DNA of 53,421 nucleotides from Methanobacterium sp. UBA176 (GCA_002505765.1 DAVZ01000018.1:1-53421), one strand, 5' to 3'. Counted from the first letter of the stretch, positions 8,114 through 16,869 are shown. Notes: generated from the letters alone by a model not told the origin. Program-made: numbers and translations.

Positions 8114-8293
8114 TGTAAAGTTAATGGGGGGTTGCGATAAATTTTTGGATTTCCAAAATCACAGAAATAACCAATTATCTACAAAAACAAATGAAAAACT
8201 GGACAGGAAAACACATTAAAAATATCAACATGTGAAAATCTCTGATTTTCACTGTGAAAAATCGTAGATTTTTCAACACCCAGTAACTTTACA
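8114..8293. mobile_element. MITE-like element with about 20-bp terminal inverted repeats
   Basis: The left end, TGTAAAGTTAATGGGGGGTT, and the complement of the right end, TGTAAAGTTACTGGGTGTTG, are near-identical inverted repeats about 180 bases apart with no coding capacity between. A third copy of the same terminus starts at 53353, near the window end. The right half contains a double hairpin. No convincing target duplication is visible. The remainder of 8051-8425 is AT-rich with a small TCCCG/CGGGA hairpin at 8295-8308 and no gene. Confidence 0.6.
8232..8275. repeat. Double hairpin (ATC-NNN-GAT type)
   Basis: Two adjacent triloop hairpins: GTGAAAATC/GATTTTCAC at 8232-8252 with loop TCT, and TGAAAAATC/GATTTTTCA at 8255-8275 with loop GTA. 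The layout matches the pairs at 23766-23819 and 49413-49457. It is embedded in the MITE-like element. Confidence 0.75.
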
Positions 8294-8425
8294 GTCCCGT
8301 TTTCGGGATAGCTTTTTATAGTTGGGTGTCATATCGTAATATAGATCTAAGGATGTATACAACTATTGTGCAAGAGATTTAATTGTAAAAAACTTGAAAT
8401 AGAAATTCTCCATACTCAAATATAA

Positions 8426-9337
8426 ATGATAGATAATAATACAAAAACACCTGACTTAGAACTTGTTGTAATTGGACAAGAAGAACTTAAACGATATTTA
8501 AATTTATTTGCAGAATCAATAAGGTCTAATATTAGATTTAATCTACTTATTGAAGGGGCTCCCGGAACTGCTAAAACTCTTGCTGTAAAAAATATGGTTA
8601 CTAAATTACAAAAAGAACTTAAATCAATTCCATTTGTAAGAGTTACAGGAAGTCATGATGCAATACCAAGCGACCTTATTGGAGATATAGATATAAAAAA
8701 ATATAAAGAAGGAATTTCAGATATTATTAATGGACCTCTTTTAAAGGCACATGGCAATGAATATCCTGGAGTTATTTATGTAGATGAGTTTAATAGATTC
8801 AGTGAATATACGCTCATAACTTTTACTGAAATCATGGCAGAGTGGCAGGTATCATTTCCAAAAACTCCCTTAACCAAACCACTTAAAGCAAATATCATTG
8901 CAACAATGAATCCATATGATATATCTGGAATAACAGATGTTCCACAACACATATTGGATAGATTTAATGCGAGGATTATAGTAAATTATCCAGCTGAAGA
9001 AGTTGAAGTTGAAATTGCAAAGCAGCATATAAATTATTACTATAAAAAAGCATTCCAAAGTTTAAAACCATATTATATACCGCTTATATCTACAACACGA
9101 ATTTTAAGAAAAATTGGTGTTGCACTTGGACCCAGGGCATATCTTTCAACTCTTGACCTTTTGGCACTTGAATATTTACTTAAAAATACGATAAATAATG
9201 AAATTGTAATAGAACATTATAAAAATTCGATTAGGGCAAAGATTGCAAATATGAGCGAAGATAAACAATCAGAACTAATAAGCACTGCCACTATAACTCT
9301 CACAGAGGAATTTAAAAATGCTAAACGCATTAAGTAA
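8426..9337 (+). CDS. MoxR-type AAA+ ATPase
   Basis: A 303-residue AAA+ protein with Walker A GAPGTAKT (44-51), Walker B VIYVDEFNR (116-124), sensor-1 region ATMNPYD, and the arginine-containing ILDRFNARI segment. The GSHDAIPSDLIGD stretch matches the MoxR pattern. MoxR ATPases act as chaperone-like remodelers on a VWA-domain partner encoded next door, and the downstream gene supplies one. No ribosome site precedes the ATG, so the transcript may be leaderless. The codon choice is markedly rich in AAA and ATA compared with its metabolic neighbours, and a MITE-like element sits upstream, so the block is probably acquired. Confidence 0.88.
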   Translation: MIDNNTKTPDLELVVIGQEELKRYLNLFAESIRSNIRFNLLIEGAPGTAKTLAVKNMVTKLQKELKSIPFVRVTGSHDAIPSDLIGDIDIKKYKEGISDIINGPLLKAHGNEYPGVIYVDEFNRFSEYTLITFTEIMAEWQVSFPKTPLTKPLKANIIATMNPYDISGITDVPQHILDRFNARIIVNYPAEEVEVEIAKQHINYYYKKAFQSLKPYYIPLISTTRILRKIGVALGPRAYLSTLDLLALEYLLKNTINNEIVIEHYKNSIRAKIANMSEDKQSELISTATITLTEEFKNAKRIK

Positions 9338-10700
9338 GGTTATTGATAAGCATATAGAAGATTATAATATAAAGCTTGATTATACAGAAACAGAATTAGA
9401 AGACACTTCTTTTTATATTCAAGTATTCAGTGCTTCAAAAAGAGCAGAGATATATATAAAATCTCCCCGATACCTCGCTGAATTTTTAACTTTACACGAA
9501 GTAGCACATCTTAGATACATTGATTACATAATATCAGCGCACAGAGAAGTAACGCACCCTGAAAAAATAAGTGATGCAGATTTTTTTCTTGGTAAAATTA
9601 TCGATGAAGAAGTTATTCATTTTGCAATAAATCTTATTTCTAATTATACAATAAATTCAAACATTGATGTAACTCCATTTAAGCCACATAATGATTTTTT
9701 GATAAATACACTGCCAATGCAAATGAATAGAGATTTGTATCTTACAACAGCGCTTATTCTTTTTTCAAGGCATTCGACAGATGATATAGGCGAGAGATTT
9801 AACATTGTACTTGAATTTGATAAATTTATTGAAGCTAAGAAATTTATAAAAGAAGGTTCAAAAAATCTCGTACAAAAATCATTTAATGCATTCATAAAAA
9901 GTATTATGGATCTTAGCGAAGTTTTAAATAAATTTTTTTTACGGTCAGATAAAGAAGTATGGGAAGAAATAGCAAAAAATACCGATCTTTTGCATGAAAA
10001 TTCTCCAAGTTCACTTAAAGAAGAGAAGGCATCTGAATTTTTAAAAGAAACACTGACTCAACGCATTGCGGGAAAATCAGTGGGAACGGGGGGCGATGAA
10101 CTTCTTTTTTGTGAGAATGATGTTCTTTGCTTTAAAAGTTTAAAACTTCCAAAACTTATAGGTAATGGCCTTGGCATAGAAAAGCCAAAACTTATAAAAA
10201 GATTTAGAGAGAATATTTCACTATCTGATAAAAAAAGAATTATATTTTTTGAGTCTCGTAATCGTTGGCTTGAAAGGGAAAGAGTGAAATGGGATACTGT
10301 ATGGATTATAGTTGATGCATCAAATAGTATGATGGAACATATGATTTCTGCAAAAATAATTGCTTATACACTTCATAATTATTTTAAGAAAAAGACCAAT
10401 ATAATTGCATTTGCAACAACAGCAAAAGAAATTTCTATCGATGACCTTAGTAAAATTAAAGCAAAAGGTGGCACTGATATAAGCTCTGTAATCAATTTCA
10501 TAAGAAAGTATAAAAGAGAGCCTATTACAATTATAAGTGATTTTAAATTTATTCAATCACATTTCGATGACTTTTTAATTGAAATAGTATCAAAAAAGCC
10601 GAAATCTGTTCTTTTTTTGCCAATTGACCAAAAAAGTATGATACGGGTTAATAAGCTTATTGAGAAATGGAATGGGTTGTTTAAGTATAGTGTGTTATGA
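9318..10700 (+). CDS. HExxH metallopeptidase-like and VWA domain protein (DUF2201-like)
   Basis: A 460-residue protein overlapping the MoxR gene by 20 bases, so coupled to it. The N-terminal part has a zincin-like motif, HEVAH (60-64), followed by an ISNYTINSNID segment that resembles the second signature of the predicted metal-dependent peptidases of COG3864. The C-terminal 150 residues are a VWA-like domain with an intact metal site: D333-A-S335-N-S337, T386, D387. The middle is charged and helical. Family members couple MoxR ATPases to a protease-like or scaffold function; the substrate is unknown. GAGG precedes the start by nine bases. Confidence 0.78.
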   Translation: MLNALSKVIDKHIEDYNIKLDYTETELEDTSFYIQVFSASKRAEIYIKSPRYLAEFLTLHEVAHLRYIDYIISAHREVTHPEKISDADFFLGKIIDEEVIHFAINLISNYTINSNIDVTPFKPHNDFLINTLPMQMNRDLYLTTALILFSRHSTDDIGERFNIVLEFDKFIEAKKFIKEGSKNLVQKSFNAFIKSIMDLSEVLNKFFLRSDKEVWEEIAKNTDLLHENSPSSLKEEKASEFLKETLTQRIAGKSVGTGGDELLFCENDVLCFKSLKLPKLIGNGLGIEKPKLIKRFRENISLSDKKRIIFFESRNRWLERERVKWDTVWIIVDASNSMMEHMISAKIIAYTLHNYFKKKTNIIAFATTAKEISIDDLSKIKAKGGTDISSVINFIRKYKREPITIISDFKFIQSHFDDFLIEIVSKKPKSVLFLPIDQKSMIRVNKLIEKWNGLFKYSVL

Positions 10701-10762
10701 GTTCTATATTTATACTATTTTATTCATACATTATTTTAGACCATAAACGGAGGATAATGATT

Positions 10763-11983
10763 ATGTATCTCATAGGAGAAGCTTTAATAGGAAGTGGAAA
10801 TGAAGTAGCTCACGTTGATTTAGTAATTGGAGATAAAAATGGTCCTGCAGGGGCAGCTTTGGTAAATAATTTAACACAACTTTCAATAGGGCACACACCT
10901 CTGCTTTCTGTCATTAGACCTAATTTAATTACAAAACCAGCAACTTTAATCATACCTAAAGTCACTGTAAGAGATTTATGCGATGCAGAAAAAATATTTG
11001 GCCCTGCACAGACTGCAGTAAGTAGAGCTGTAGCAGATGCCGTTGAAGAAGGGTTAATCCCTGAAGATAAGGTCGAAGATATTGTTATACTTGTTTCAGT
11101 TTTTATTCACCCCGAGGCAGAGGATTATCGTAAAATTTACCAGTACAACTATGGAGCCACCAAACTGGCAATAAGAAGGGCGATGGAAGAATATCCATCA
11201 GTTGAAAAAGTCTTATCTGAAAAAGACCGTGGAACACACGCAATAATGGGTTTTAAAGTCGTTAGACTATGGAATCCACCATATCTGCAGGTGGCGCTTG
11301 ATCTGGACAATTTCGATGAAGTAGAAAGAATAATTAACAGTCTTCCAGATCGGGAAAGGATATTACTTGAGGCAGGGACACCGCTTATTAAAAAATTCGG
11401 TGTGGGAGTTGTTAGTAAAATAAGAGAACTTAGAAAGGATGCATTCATTATTGCCGATCTTAAAACCCTTGATGTTGGAAGGATAGAAGTTAAAATAGCT
11501 GCAGATGAAACAGCAGACGCTGTTGCAATTTCTGGACTTGGTACCGTTGAATCCATTGAAAAAGCAGTCCATGAAGCAATGAAACAGGGGATATACTCAA
11601 TATTAGACATGATGAATGTGGAAAACTTCGTTGAAAAGCTGCAATCCTTAAGATACAAACCAGACATTGTATTATTACACAGAAATGTTGATTTAGAAAC
11701 AATGGCTGCTGAAAGAGGAGAAGAATTGGGAGAAGTTACCGAATGGGGTAACATCAACCAGATAAAAGAAATCCTTGGTGAAGGGAAAAGAGTTGCTGTT
11801 GCAGGTGGAATAACTCCAGATAAGGTTAAAATAGCTCTTTTAAACGGTGCAGATATTATAATCGTTGGAAGGTATATCATAGGTTCAAGAGATGTTAGAC
11901 GTGCTGCAGAAGACTTTTTAAGCCACATGCCTCAAGATCCAGATACAATGAGACTCGCACTCGATGAAGACGAGTCAATCTAA
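10763..11983 (+). CDS. fae-hps: Bifunctional formaldehyde-activating enzyme / hexulose-6-phosphate synthase
   Basis: The Fae part (1 to about 160) starts MYLIGEALIG and has the catalytic histidine H17 in EVAHVDL. The Hps part is a TIM barrel with DLKTLDVG, AISGLGTVESI and VAGGITPDKV. In methanogens the fusion runs in reverse, releasing ribulose 5-phosphate for pentose supply and passing formaldehyde to tetrahydromethanopterin. The start at 10763 is chosen over an upstream frame start at 10697 because GGAGG lies nine bases ahead and the family N-terminus matches. It follows the VWA gene closely but is probably independent of it. Confidence 0.95.
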   Translation: MYLIGEALIGSGNEVAHVDLVIGDKNGPAGAALVNNLTQLSIGHTPLLSVIRPNLITKPATLIIPKVTVRDLCDAEKIFGPAQTAVSRAVADAVEEGLIPEDKVEDIVILVSVFIHPEAEDYRKIYQYNYGATKLAIRRAMEEYPSVEKVLSEKDRGTHAIMGFKVVRLWNPPYLQVALDLDNFDEVERIINSLPDRERILLEAGTPLIKKFGVGVVSKIRELRKDAFIIADLKTLDVGRIEVKIAADETADAVAISGLGTVESIEKAVHEAMKQGIYSILDMMNVENFVEKLQSLRYKPDIVLLHRNVDLETMAAERGEELGEVTEWGNINQIKEILGEGKRVAVAGGITPDKVKIALLNGADIIIVGRYIIGSRDVRRAAEDFLSHMPQDPDTMRLALDEDESI

Positions 11984-12002
11984 AAATTATTTTTGTTTAA
12001 AG

Positions 12003-12019
12003 GCATAGCCATTCTATGC
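12003..12019 (+). terminator. Possible terminator hairpin after fae-hps
   Basis: GCATAG, loop CCATT, CTATGC, located 20 bases after the fae-hps stop. T-rich DNA lies before rather than after the stem, so this is a weak candidate. The gap 11984-12475 also holds a 9-bp-stem hairpin (12388-12410) with outer GGGTTT/AAACCC pairing; I see no confident gene in it. Confidence 0.3.
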
Positions 12020-12387
12020 TTAATCCACTTCTTTCTTATACTTATAATTCAAGGGTACATATGACCTTGATACGCCTGAGCTACATCGATGGGAGGTTTC
12101 AATCTGCATGAAAACAAATGATAACTGTAACTAAGTAAATATGTGGATAATAACAAGGGATGGATTTTTTTAAGAATCTGAAACTATGATCTTATCCGAT
12201 ACAAAAAAAAATATTAATAACAACCCATAATTCTAAAAATATTTTTTTAGAGGTCATTATGATATGCTGAAATCATGTAATAATGGAAACCATAAAAAGC
12301 AAATTAAAAAAAATCTTTAACAGAATTCTGGCACTATTCAAGGATTTGACATAGCAGGATCATGGGTTTTGAATAAAATTCTTTAGA

Positions 12388-12410
12388 ACTAATTATTGAA
12401 AATAATTAGT
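12388..12410. repeat. Inverted repeat upstream of the flavoprotein gene
   Basis: ACTAATTAT at 12388-12396 and ATAATTAGT at 12402-12410 around a five-base loop, with outer arms GGGTTT (12364-12369) and AAACCC (12414-12419). It ends 66 bases before the flavoprotein start and could be an operator or an upstream terminator. Confidence 0.5.
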
Positions 12411-12475
12411 CTTAAACCCCTTTCTTCATAACTTTTATTAATTTTAATAAATGATACTATAAATTGAGGATTATT

Positions 12476-13060
12476 ATGATCGTTGGAATAAGTGGAAGCC
12501 CAAGAATGAAGGCTACAGATTATGTTACAAGAGAAGCATTAAATATGATTGAAGAAAAAGGCTTTGAAACCAGCTATTTTAGCATTAGAGGGAAACAAAT
12601 ATCTGGATGCATGCACTGTGATTACTGTATAAGAGAAAAGGAATGTGTTAAAAAAGATGACATGTATGAAGTCTATGATCTGCTTAAAAAATGTGAAGGC
12701 TTGATTATGGCCTCCCCCTGTTACAATGGAGGAATAAGTGCACAACTAAAGGCAGTTATGGACCGAACACGTGCATTGGGGGCCGTAGATACTGATTTTT
12801 TAAGAAACAAAGTAGGAATGGCAATTGCAGTCGGTGGAGACAGAGCTGGAGGACAGGAACTCGTAATTCAGCAAATTATAACTTATTATGTGCTCACTGG
12901 AGTCATACCAGTAAGCGGAGGCTCATGGGGGGCTAATTTAGGAGCTACTTTCTGGTCTAAAGACACTCTTGAAGGTGTTAAAGAGGATAAAGAAGGCTTT
13001 AAAAGTCTTAAAATGACTGTAAATAAATTCACTGAATTTTTAAAAAAGAAATGTAAATAG
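12476..13060 (+). CDS. Iron-sulfur flavoprotein / NADPH-dependent FMN reductase family
   Basis: A 194-residue flavodoxin-fold protein with the FMN phosphate loop SGSPRMKAT near the start. The compact cysteine cluster C45-x2-C48-x2-C51-x5-C57 is typical of methanogen iron-sulfur flavoproteins, which carry FMN plus a [4Fe-4S] cluster and pass electrons from ferredoxin, often to oxygen or peroxide (family knowledge). ASPCYNGGISAQLKAVMDR is the usual second flavin loop. The start at 12476 has GAGG six bases upstream; the TTG at 12464 is unlikely. A monocistronic gene. Confidence 0.85.
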   Translation: MIVGISGSPRMKATDYVTREALNMIEEKGFETSYFSIRGKQISGCMHCDYCIREKECVKKDDMYEVYDLLKKCEGLIMASPCYNGGISAQLKAVMDRTRALGAVDTDFLRNKVGMAIAVGGDRAGGQELVIQQIITYYVLTGVIPVSGGSWGANLGATFWSKDTLEGVKEDKEGFKSLKMTVNKFTEFLKKKCK

Positions 13061-13180
13061 TATTTCCATAAATCTTTAAATTATTTCTGATTTTAAGATG
13101 AAAATTTATAGTAGACTGAACACTAATCATTAGGTATTAAATAGAGTGCTAATCTTCAGTTTTATTATTCTGGTGAGCCA

Positions 13181-14737
13181 ATGGGAAATTCAGACAACAG
13201 TGCAAAAATACTAAAAGGAAGCCTGTTAATGATGGTCAGCTACCTGTTATTTAGAGTAGGTGGCTATGTTTACAGGGTAATACTGACCAGAATGCTTGAA
13301 CCTGCCGGATACGGCCTTTTAGGGCTTACGCTCCCATTACAGGGTATTTTTCAGGTATTATCTGCTGGAGGATTTCAGCCTGCTATTGCTAAATTTGTAG
13401 CGCAGCACAACGCATTAAGTGAAGAAGATATTTCACGTCAGGTAGTTATAACATCCCTTAAATTTATGATGACCTCAGGAACGCTCTTTGGTCTTCTTAT
13501 ATTTTTTTCTGCAGAATGGATAGCCAATTTTTACTTTCAAAAACCAGCCATGGTTTATCCACTTCAGGCTGTTGCCCTTATAACTCCATTTAGCGTTATA
13601 GTTAGTGTTTTTAGAGGTTCGTTTCAGGGTTTTTTTAAAATGGAATATATTGTAGCAAGCCGTGCAGCAGAACAAATAGTTATGATAAGTATGGCTGTAA
13701 TATTAGTTTCTATCGGTTTTTATGCAGCTGGGGCGGTGCTTGGAACTGGATTTGGATTTATAGCTTCTGCTATAGTTTCTTTTACTCTTTTTAAAAAATA
13801 TATCTGGATACACTTTCCACAACCTGAAAACAGGATCAGTTTCATGGAGGAAATGAAGCTTCTTAAAACCATATTAGCCTTTTCCATCCCTATAGCATTA
13901 ACCGCCCTTTCAGAAATGGCCATATACGACGTTGGTCCTCTTGTTATTGGTAGGTATCTGACTACAGAGGATGCAGCGTACTATACAACAGCGGATCCTA
14001 TTGCAAGGCTGCCCCTTATAATTTCACTTTCTGTGGCTGCAGTGATACTTCCAGCAGCTTCTGAAGCTGCAAGTTTAAAGGATGAAAGGATTCTTGGAAC
14101 ATATATAACCCAATCATATCGATATGTAGTTCTATTAGTACTTCCACTATGTGTTGGAATTGCATTATTTGCACAGCCACTTCTTAGCCTGTTATTTGGT
14201 TCTGATTATATTTTTGGAGCAGAGGCTTTAAGTATTCTTGTTATTGGAATGACATTCTACACACTTTTTATGGTATCCTCCAGCATAGTCCAGGGAATTG
14301 GATATCCGAGAGTTCCAATGTATATTATGATCTTAGGAACCCTTTTAAACATTATATTGAACTTTATCATGGTTCCATTGTATGGAATTGTAGGTGCAGC
14401 CATTGCAACAACCATTGTTGCATTTTTGATAATGATGTCCATAATGTGGAAAACATTCCAATTAACAAAAGTGAAATTGCCTTACCTTGATTTTGTTAAA
14501 ACAGGAGTTTCATCGATTTTTATGAGTTTACCATTATTATTACTACCCCAAACCTATATCGGACTTTTTGTAGCCATTATAATTTCTCCAATCATATTTA
14601 TAATCATTTTTGGAATCATTGGTGGATTTACAAAAAGAGATGTGAGATTGCTTCAAAGGTATGGGAATAAAATGGGCCCCTTTTCTGGAGTTGTGGAAAT
14701 AATAGTTAAATTTATAGAAAGAATGCAAAATAAATAA
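13181..14737 (+). CDS. Polysaccharide flippase (MATE/MOP superfamily)
   Basis: A 518-residue membrane protein with about 12-14 hydrophobic segments. The N-terminal LLFRVGGYVYRVILTRMLEPAGYGL motif and the C-terminal half (PRVPMYIMILGTLLNIILNFIMVPLYGIVGAAIAT) are those of Wzx/SpoVB-type lipid-linked oligosaccharide flippases. It probably moves a surface glycan or pseudomurein precursor across the membrane; the cargo is inferred. GGTGA precedes the ATG. The ModE-like regulator gene starts 29 bases downstream. Confidence 0.88.
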   Translation: MGNSDNSAKILKGSLLMMVSYLLFRVGGYVYRVILTRMLEPAGYGLLGLTLPLQGIFQVLSAGGFQPAIAKFVAQHNALSEEDISRQVVITSLKFMMTSGTLFGLLIFFSAEWIANFYFQKPAMVYPLQAVALITPFSVIVSVFRGSFQGFFKMEYIVASRAAEQIVMISMAVILVSIGFYAAGAVLGTGFGFIASAIVSFTLFKKYIWIHFPQPENRISFMEEMKLLKTILAFSIPIALTALSEMAIYDVGPLVIGRYLTTEDAAYYTTADPIARLPLIISLSVAAVILPAASEAASLKDERILGTYITQSYRYVVLLVLPLCVGIALFAQPLLSLLFGSDYIFGAEALSILVIGMTFYTLFMVSSSIVQGIGYPRVPMYIMILGTLLNIILNFIMVPLYGIVGAAIATTIVAFLIMMSIMWKTFQLTKVKLPYLDFVKTGVSSIFMSLPLLLLPQTYIGLFVAIIISPIIFIIIFGIIGGFTKRDVRLLQRYGNKMGPFSGVVEIIVKFIERMQNK

Positions 14738-14766
14738 TTGAGTACCTTTTGCTGAAGAGGATTACC

Positions 14767-15471
14767 ATGGTTGAACAAAAAAAACCCAGATATAAACTGG
14801 ATATGGAAGTAGAAATTGGCGATAAAATAGTATCTTTAAATAATAAGAAATCAAGGCTTCTTCAATGCATAGATAAATGCGGATCCATTGTTAAAGCTTC
14901 AAAGGAAACTGGTATTCCCTATAGAACCGCCCTGAAAAACATTGAAATAATGGAAAACGAGCTAGGAAAACCAATTGTAGTTACCCATAGGGGCGGAAAG
15001 GGTGGAGGAGGAAGCAGCGAACTTACAAACACTGGCAGGGAAATTTTATACAGGTTTATCAAGTTAAACAGAGTTTTAAAAAAACATGCTGATCTAAACG
15101 AAATTGAAGGCATTATTTCAAATATAGATAGAGAAAAGAAGATAATGAAAGTTACTTTAGATAAAAATGAAGTCTTATTGCCAATTATTAAAGGATTTAA
15201 AGTAAATGATAATGTTCTTATTCTAATTAGCCCAAGCGATATATTTGTGACCCTTGAAACACAAGAATCCAGTGTCAGAAACATGCTTGAGGGAACAATA
15301 ACTGAAATGAAGTTTATAAAAGATATAGTACGTTTAACTGTAAATATTGATAGTACCAACGTTGCTGTTGATATAACTGAACTATCAAGGAAAAAACTAA
15401 ATTTAAATCTGGGAAAAAAAGTATTTGTTGGATTTAAAGCAGCTTCAGTCGATATAGTGAAAAAAACTTAA
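14767..15471 (+). CDS. ModE-like transcriptional regulator with TOBE-like domain
   Basis: The N-terminal winged helix (about residues 15-100) has KSRLLQCIDKCGSIVKASKETGIPYRTALKNIEIMENELGKP, the LysR/ModE-type HTH, and the wing RGGKGGGGSSELTNTGREIL. The remaining residues form paired molybdate/TOBE-like segments, as in ModE. It probably senses molybdate or tungstate and controls transport or Mo/W enzyme genes; none is adjacent. The start at 14767 follows GAGG by six bases, in preference to the TTG at 14749. A ferredoxin gene follows closely. Confidence 0.85.
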   Translation: MVEQKKPRYKLDMEVEIGDKIVSLNNKKSRLLQCIDKCGSIVKASKETGIPYRTALKNIEIMENELGKPIVVTHRGGKGGGGSSELTNTGREILYRFIKLNRVLKKHADLNEIEGIISNIDREKKIMKVTLDKNEVLLPIIKGFKVNDNVLILISPSDIFVTLETQESSVRNMLEGTITEMKFIKDIVRLTVNIDSTNVAVDITELSRKKLNLNLGKKVFVGFKAASVDIVKKT

Positions 15472-15487
15472 TGGGGTTTTGGCCAGT

Positions 15488-15724
15488 ATGAGAATTGAGG
15501 TAGATAAAGAAAAATGCACTGGATGCGGAGAATGCAAGGAAGCATGCCCCAAAGGAGCAAAAATATGGGATGTGAATGGTAAAGCAATGGCTACAAACTT
15601 AAGATTCTGTCACTTATGCACTCTCTGCGCTTCTAAATGCCCTGAACAGGCTATTCAAGTTATACGTGATGATAACCCACCTATAGATGATAAAAAGTTA
15701 AAAAATGAAATTGACAATGAATAG
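15488..15724 (+). CDS. 2[4Fe-4S] ferredoxin
   Basis: A 78-residue ferredoxin with two cluster motifs: C10-x2-C13-x2-C16-x3-C20-P and C41-x2-C44-x2-C47-x3-C51-P. The linker between them is longer than in minimal clostridial ferredoxins, and an acidic tail follows. It is a soluble electron carrier. The in-frame ATG at 15488 is preferred over the TTG at 15479. It lies 16 bases after the ModE-like gene and 8 bases before hisB, so the three may be co-transcribed. Confidence 0.88.
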   Translation: MRIEVDKEKCTGCGECKEACPKGAKIWDVNGKAMATNLRFCHLCTLCASKCPEQAIQVIRDDNPPIDDKKLKNEIDNE

Positions 15725-15732
15725 ATGATAAA

Positions 15733-16311
15733 ATGAAAAGAAAGAAGAAAGTCATGAGGAAAACTTCTGAAACAGATATTGAAATTGAACTGGATATTGA
15801 TGGAGAGGGAAATTCGGATATAAATACTGGAATTGACTTTTTTGACCATATGCTGGATTCATTTGCACGACACGGTTTTTTCAACCTGAAGATTCATGCT
15901 GCAGGGGATACTGAGGTTGATGACCACCATACCATAGAAGACGTTGGTATTCTCCTCGGCGAAGCATTTGCAGCAGCGTTGGAAGACAAAAAAGGCATAA
16001 AAAGAATGTCACATGCAATAATACCAATGGATGATGCCCTTGCAACTGTAGCAGTGGATATAAGCGGTCGAAGTTATACAGTGCTGAATATTCAGTACAA
16101 AAAAGAAAAAGTAGGAACTCTGAGCACAGAAAACGTTGAACATTTCTTTGAATCCTTTGCAAATTCAGCTAGAATCAACATCAACGCCAGAGTAGAGGGT
16201 GAAAACGACCACCACAAAATTGAAGCTCTCTTTAAAGCGTTTTCAAGAGCCCTAAAAGACGCTTCAAAGATTGAACATGATATAATTCCCAGCACAAAGG
16301 GCTTTCTATAA
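15733..16311 (+). CDS. hisB: Imidazoleglycerol-phosphate dehydratase
   Basis: The sixth step of histidine synthesis. At 192 residues it has the monofunctional length. Both metal-binding repeats are present: FDHMLDSFARHG with DDHHTIEDVGILLG, and the second-half equivalents with NDHHKIEALFKAFSRAL. A second in-frame ATG at 15754 is possible, but the first gives the usual N-terminal length. No other his gene is adjacent, as is common in methanobacteria. It is convergent with a small coiled-coil gene. Confidence 0.95.
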   Translation: MKRKKKVMRKTSETDIEIELDIDGEGNSDINTGIDFFDHMLDSFARHGFFNLKIHAAGDTEVDDHHTIEDVGILLGEAFAAALEDKKGIKRMSHAIIPMDDALATVAVDISGRSYTVLNIQYKKEKVGTLSTENVEHFFESFANSARININARVEGENDHHKIEALFKAFSRALKDASKIEHDIIPSTKGFL

Positions 16312-16433
16312 TTTAAGGTGTTAATCTAACTGTTTCTTCATCCATTTCTTTTTTAAGCCCATCTAAATTTAGTTTACATGTATTAATCTCTTTATATTCT
16401 TTCTTAACTTTAAATAAATCATTTTCTACCCAT

Positions 16434-16751
16434 TTAATTCATATAAGGAGATTTCAGTGTCAATATATAATAATCTGAAATTAAGATGTCTATTTGCCTT
16501 AACATTTCACCAATTCTTTCATATCTGTATAAAAATCTATTTATTTCATCTTCAAGTGCTTTAACACCAATTTCAAGACCTTTTAAAGAATCTAATAGAT
16601 TTTCTGGAGACTCTTTTATTGATTCAACATAAACATCCTGGATTTCAGCTATTTCAAGAATCATATTTCTAAATTTATGTCTATTTGAACCTGCAAAGAG
16701 CATCATTTGAGTATAATAATCATATAATTCCTCAAATTCTCTTTGATTCAT
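16434..16751 (-). CDS. Hypothetical helical protein, possibly frameshifted at its C-terminus
   Basis: An unrecognised 105-residue, strongly helical, acidic protein with coiled-coil character (ENLLDSLKGLEIGVKALEDEINRF). GGAGA lies five bases before the ATG. Just after its stop, the neighbouring frame stays open to 16313 and would add about 39 lysine/glutamate-rich residues (WVENDLFKVKKEYKEI...), ending two bases from hisB. A single extra A near 16437 would explain this, so the gene may be a slightly damaged longer one, or there may be a sequence error. Confidence 0.6.
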   Translation of the reverse strand: MNQREFEELYDYYTQMMLFAGSNRHKFRNMILEIAEIQDVYVESIKESPENLLDSLKGLEIGVKALEDEINRFLYRYERIGEMLRQIDILISDYYILTLKSPYMN

Positions 16752-16869
16752 TTTATCTCTCCAATTATAACGAAAATCTAATGTAGTTTATACAATATAA
16801 TAATAGTGCATGATGATACAAAAAACTTGGAGTTCGTTTACTGACTAAAAATATTTATGGAGGGTATAG

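Noticed and set aside
8101..8310. Target-site duplication flanking the MITE-like element
   Set aside because: The bases outside the two termini (GGAGGT and GTCCCG) do not match, so no duplication is claimed.
10697..10762. 22-residue N-terminal extension of Fae-Hps
   Set aside because: The extension precedes the GGAGG site and is not part of the Fae family N-terminus.
11149..11928. 259-codon open frame antisense to fae-hps
   Set aside because: A shadow of a well-supported enzyme gene, with no recognisable domain in the translation.
12041..12120. tRNA-like stretch after fae-hps (GAGCTACATCG ... GGTTTCAATC)
   Set aside because: No acceptor stem pairing or anticodon arm can be drawn, and the T-loop resemblance is partial.
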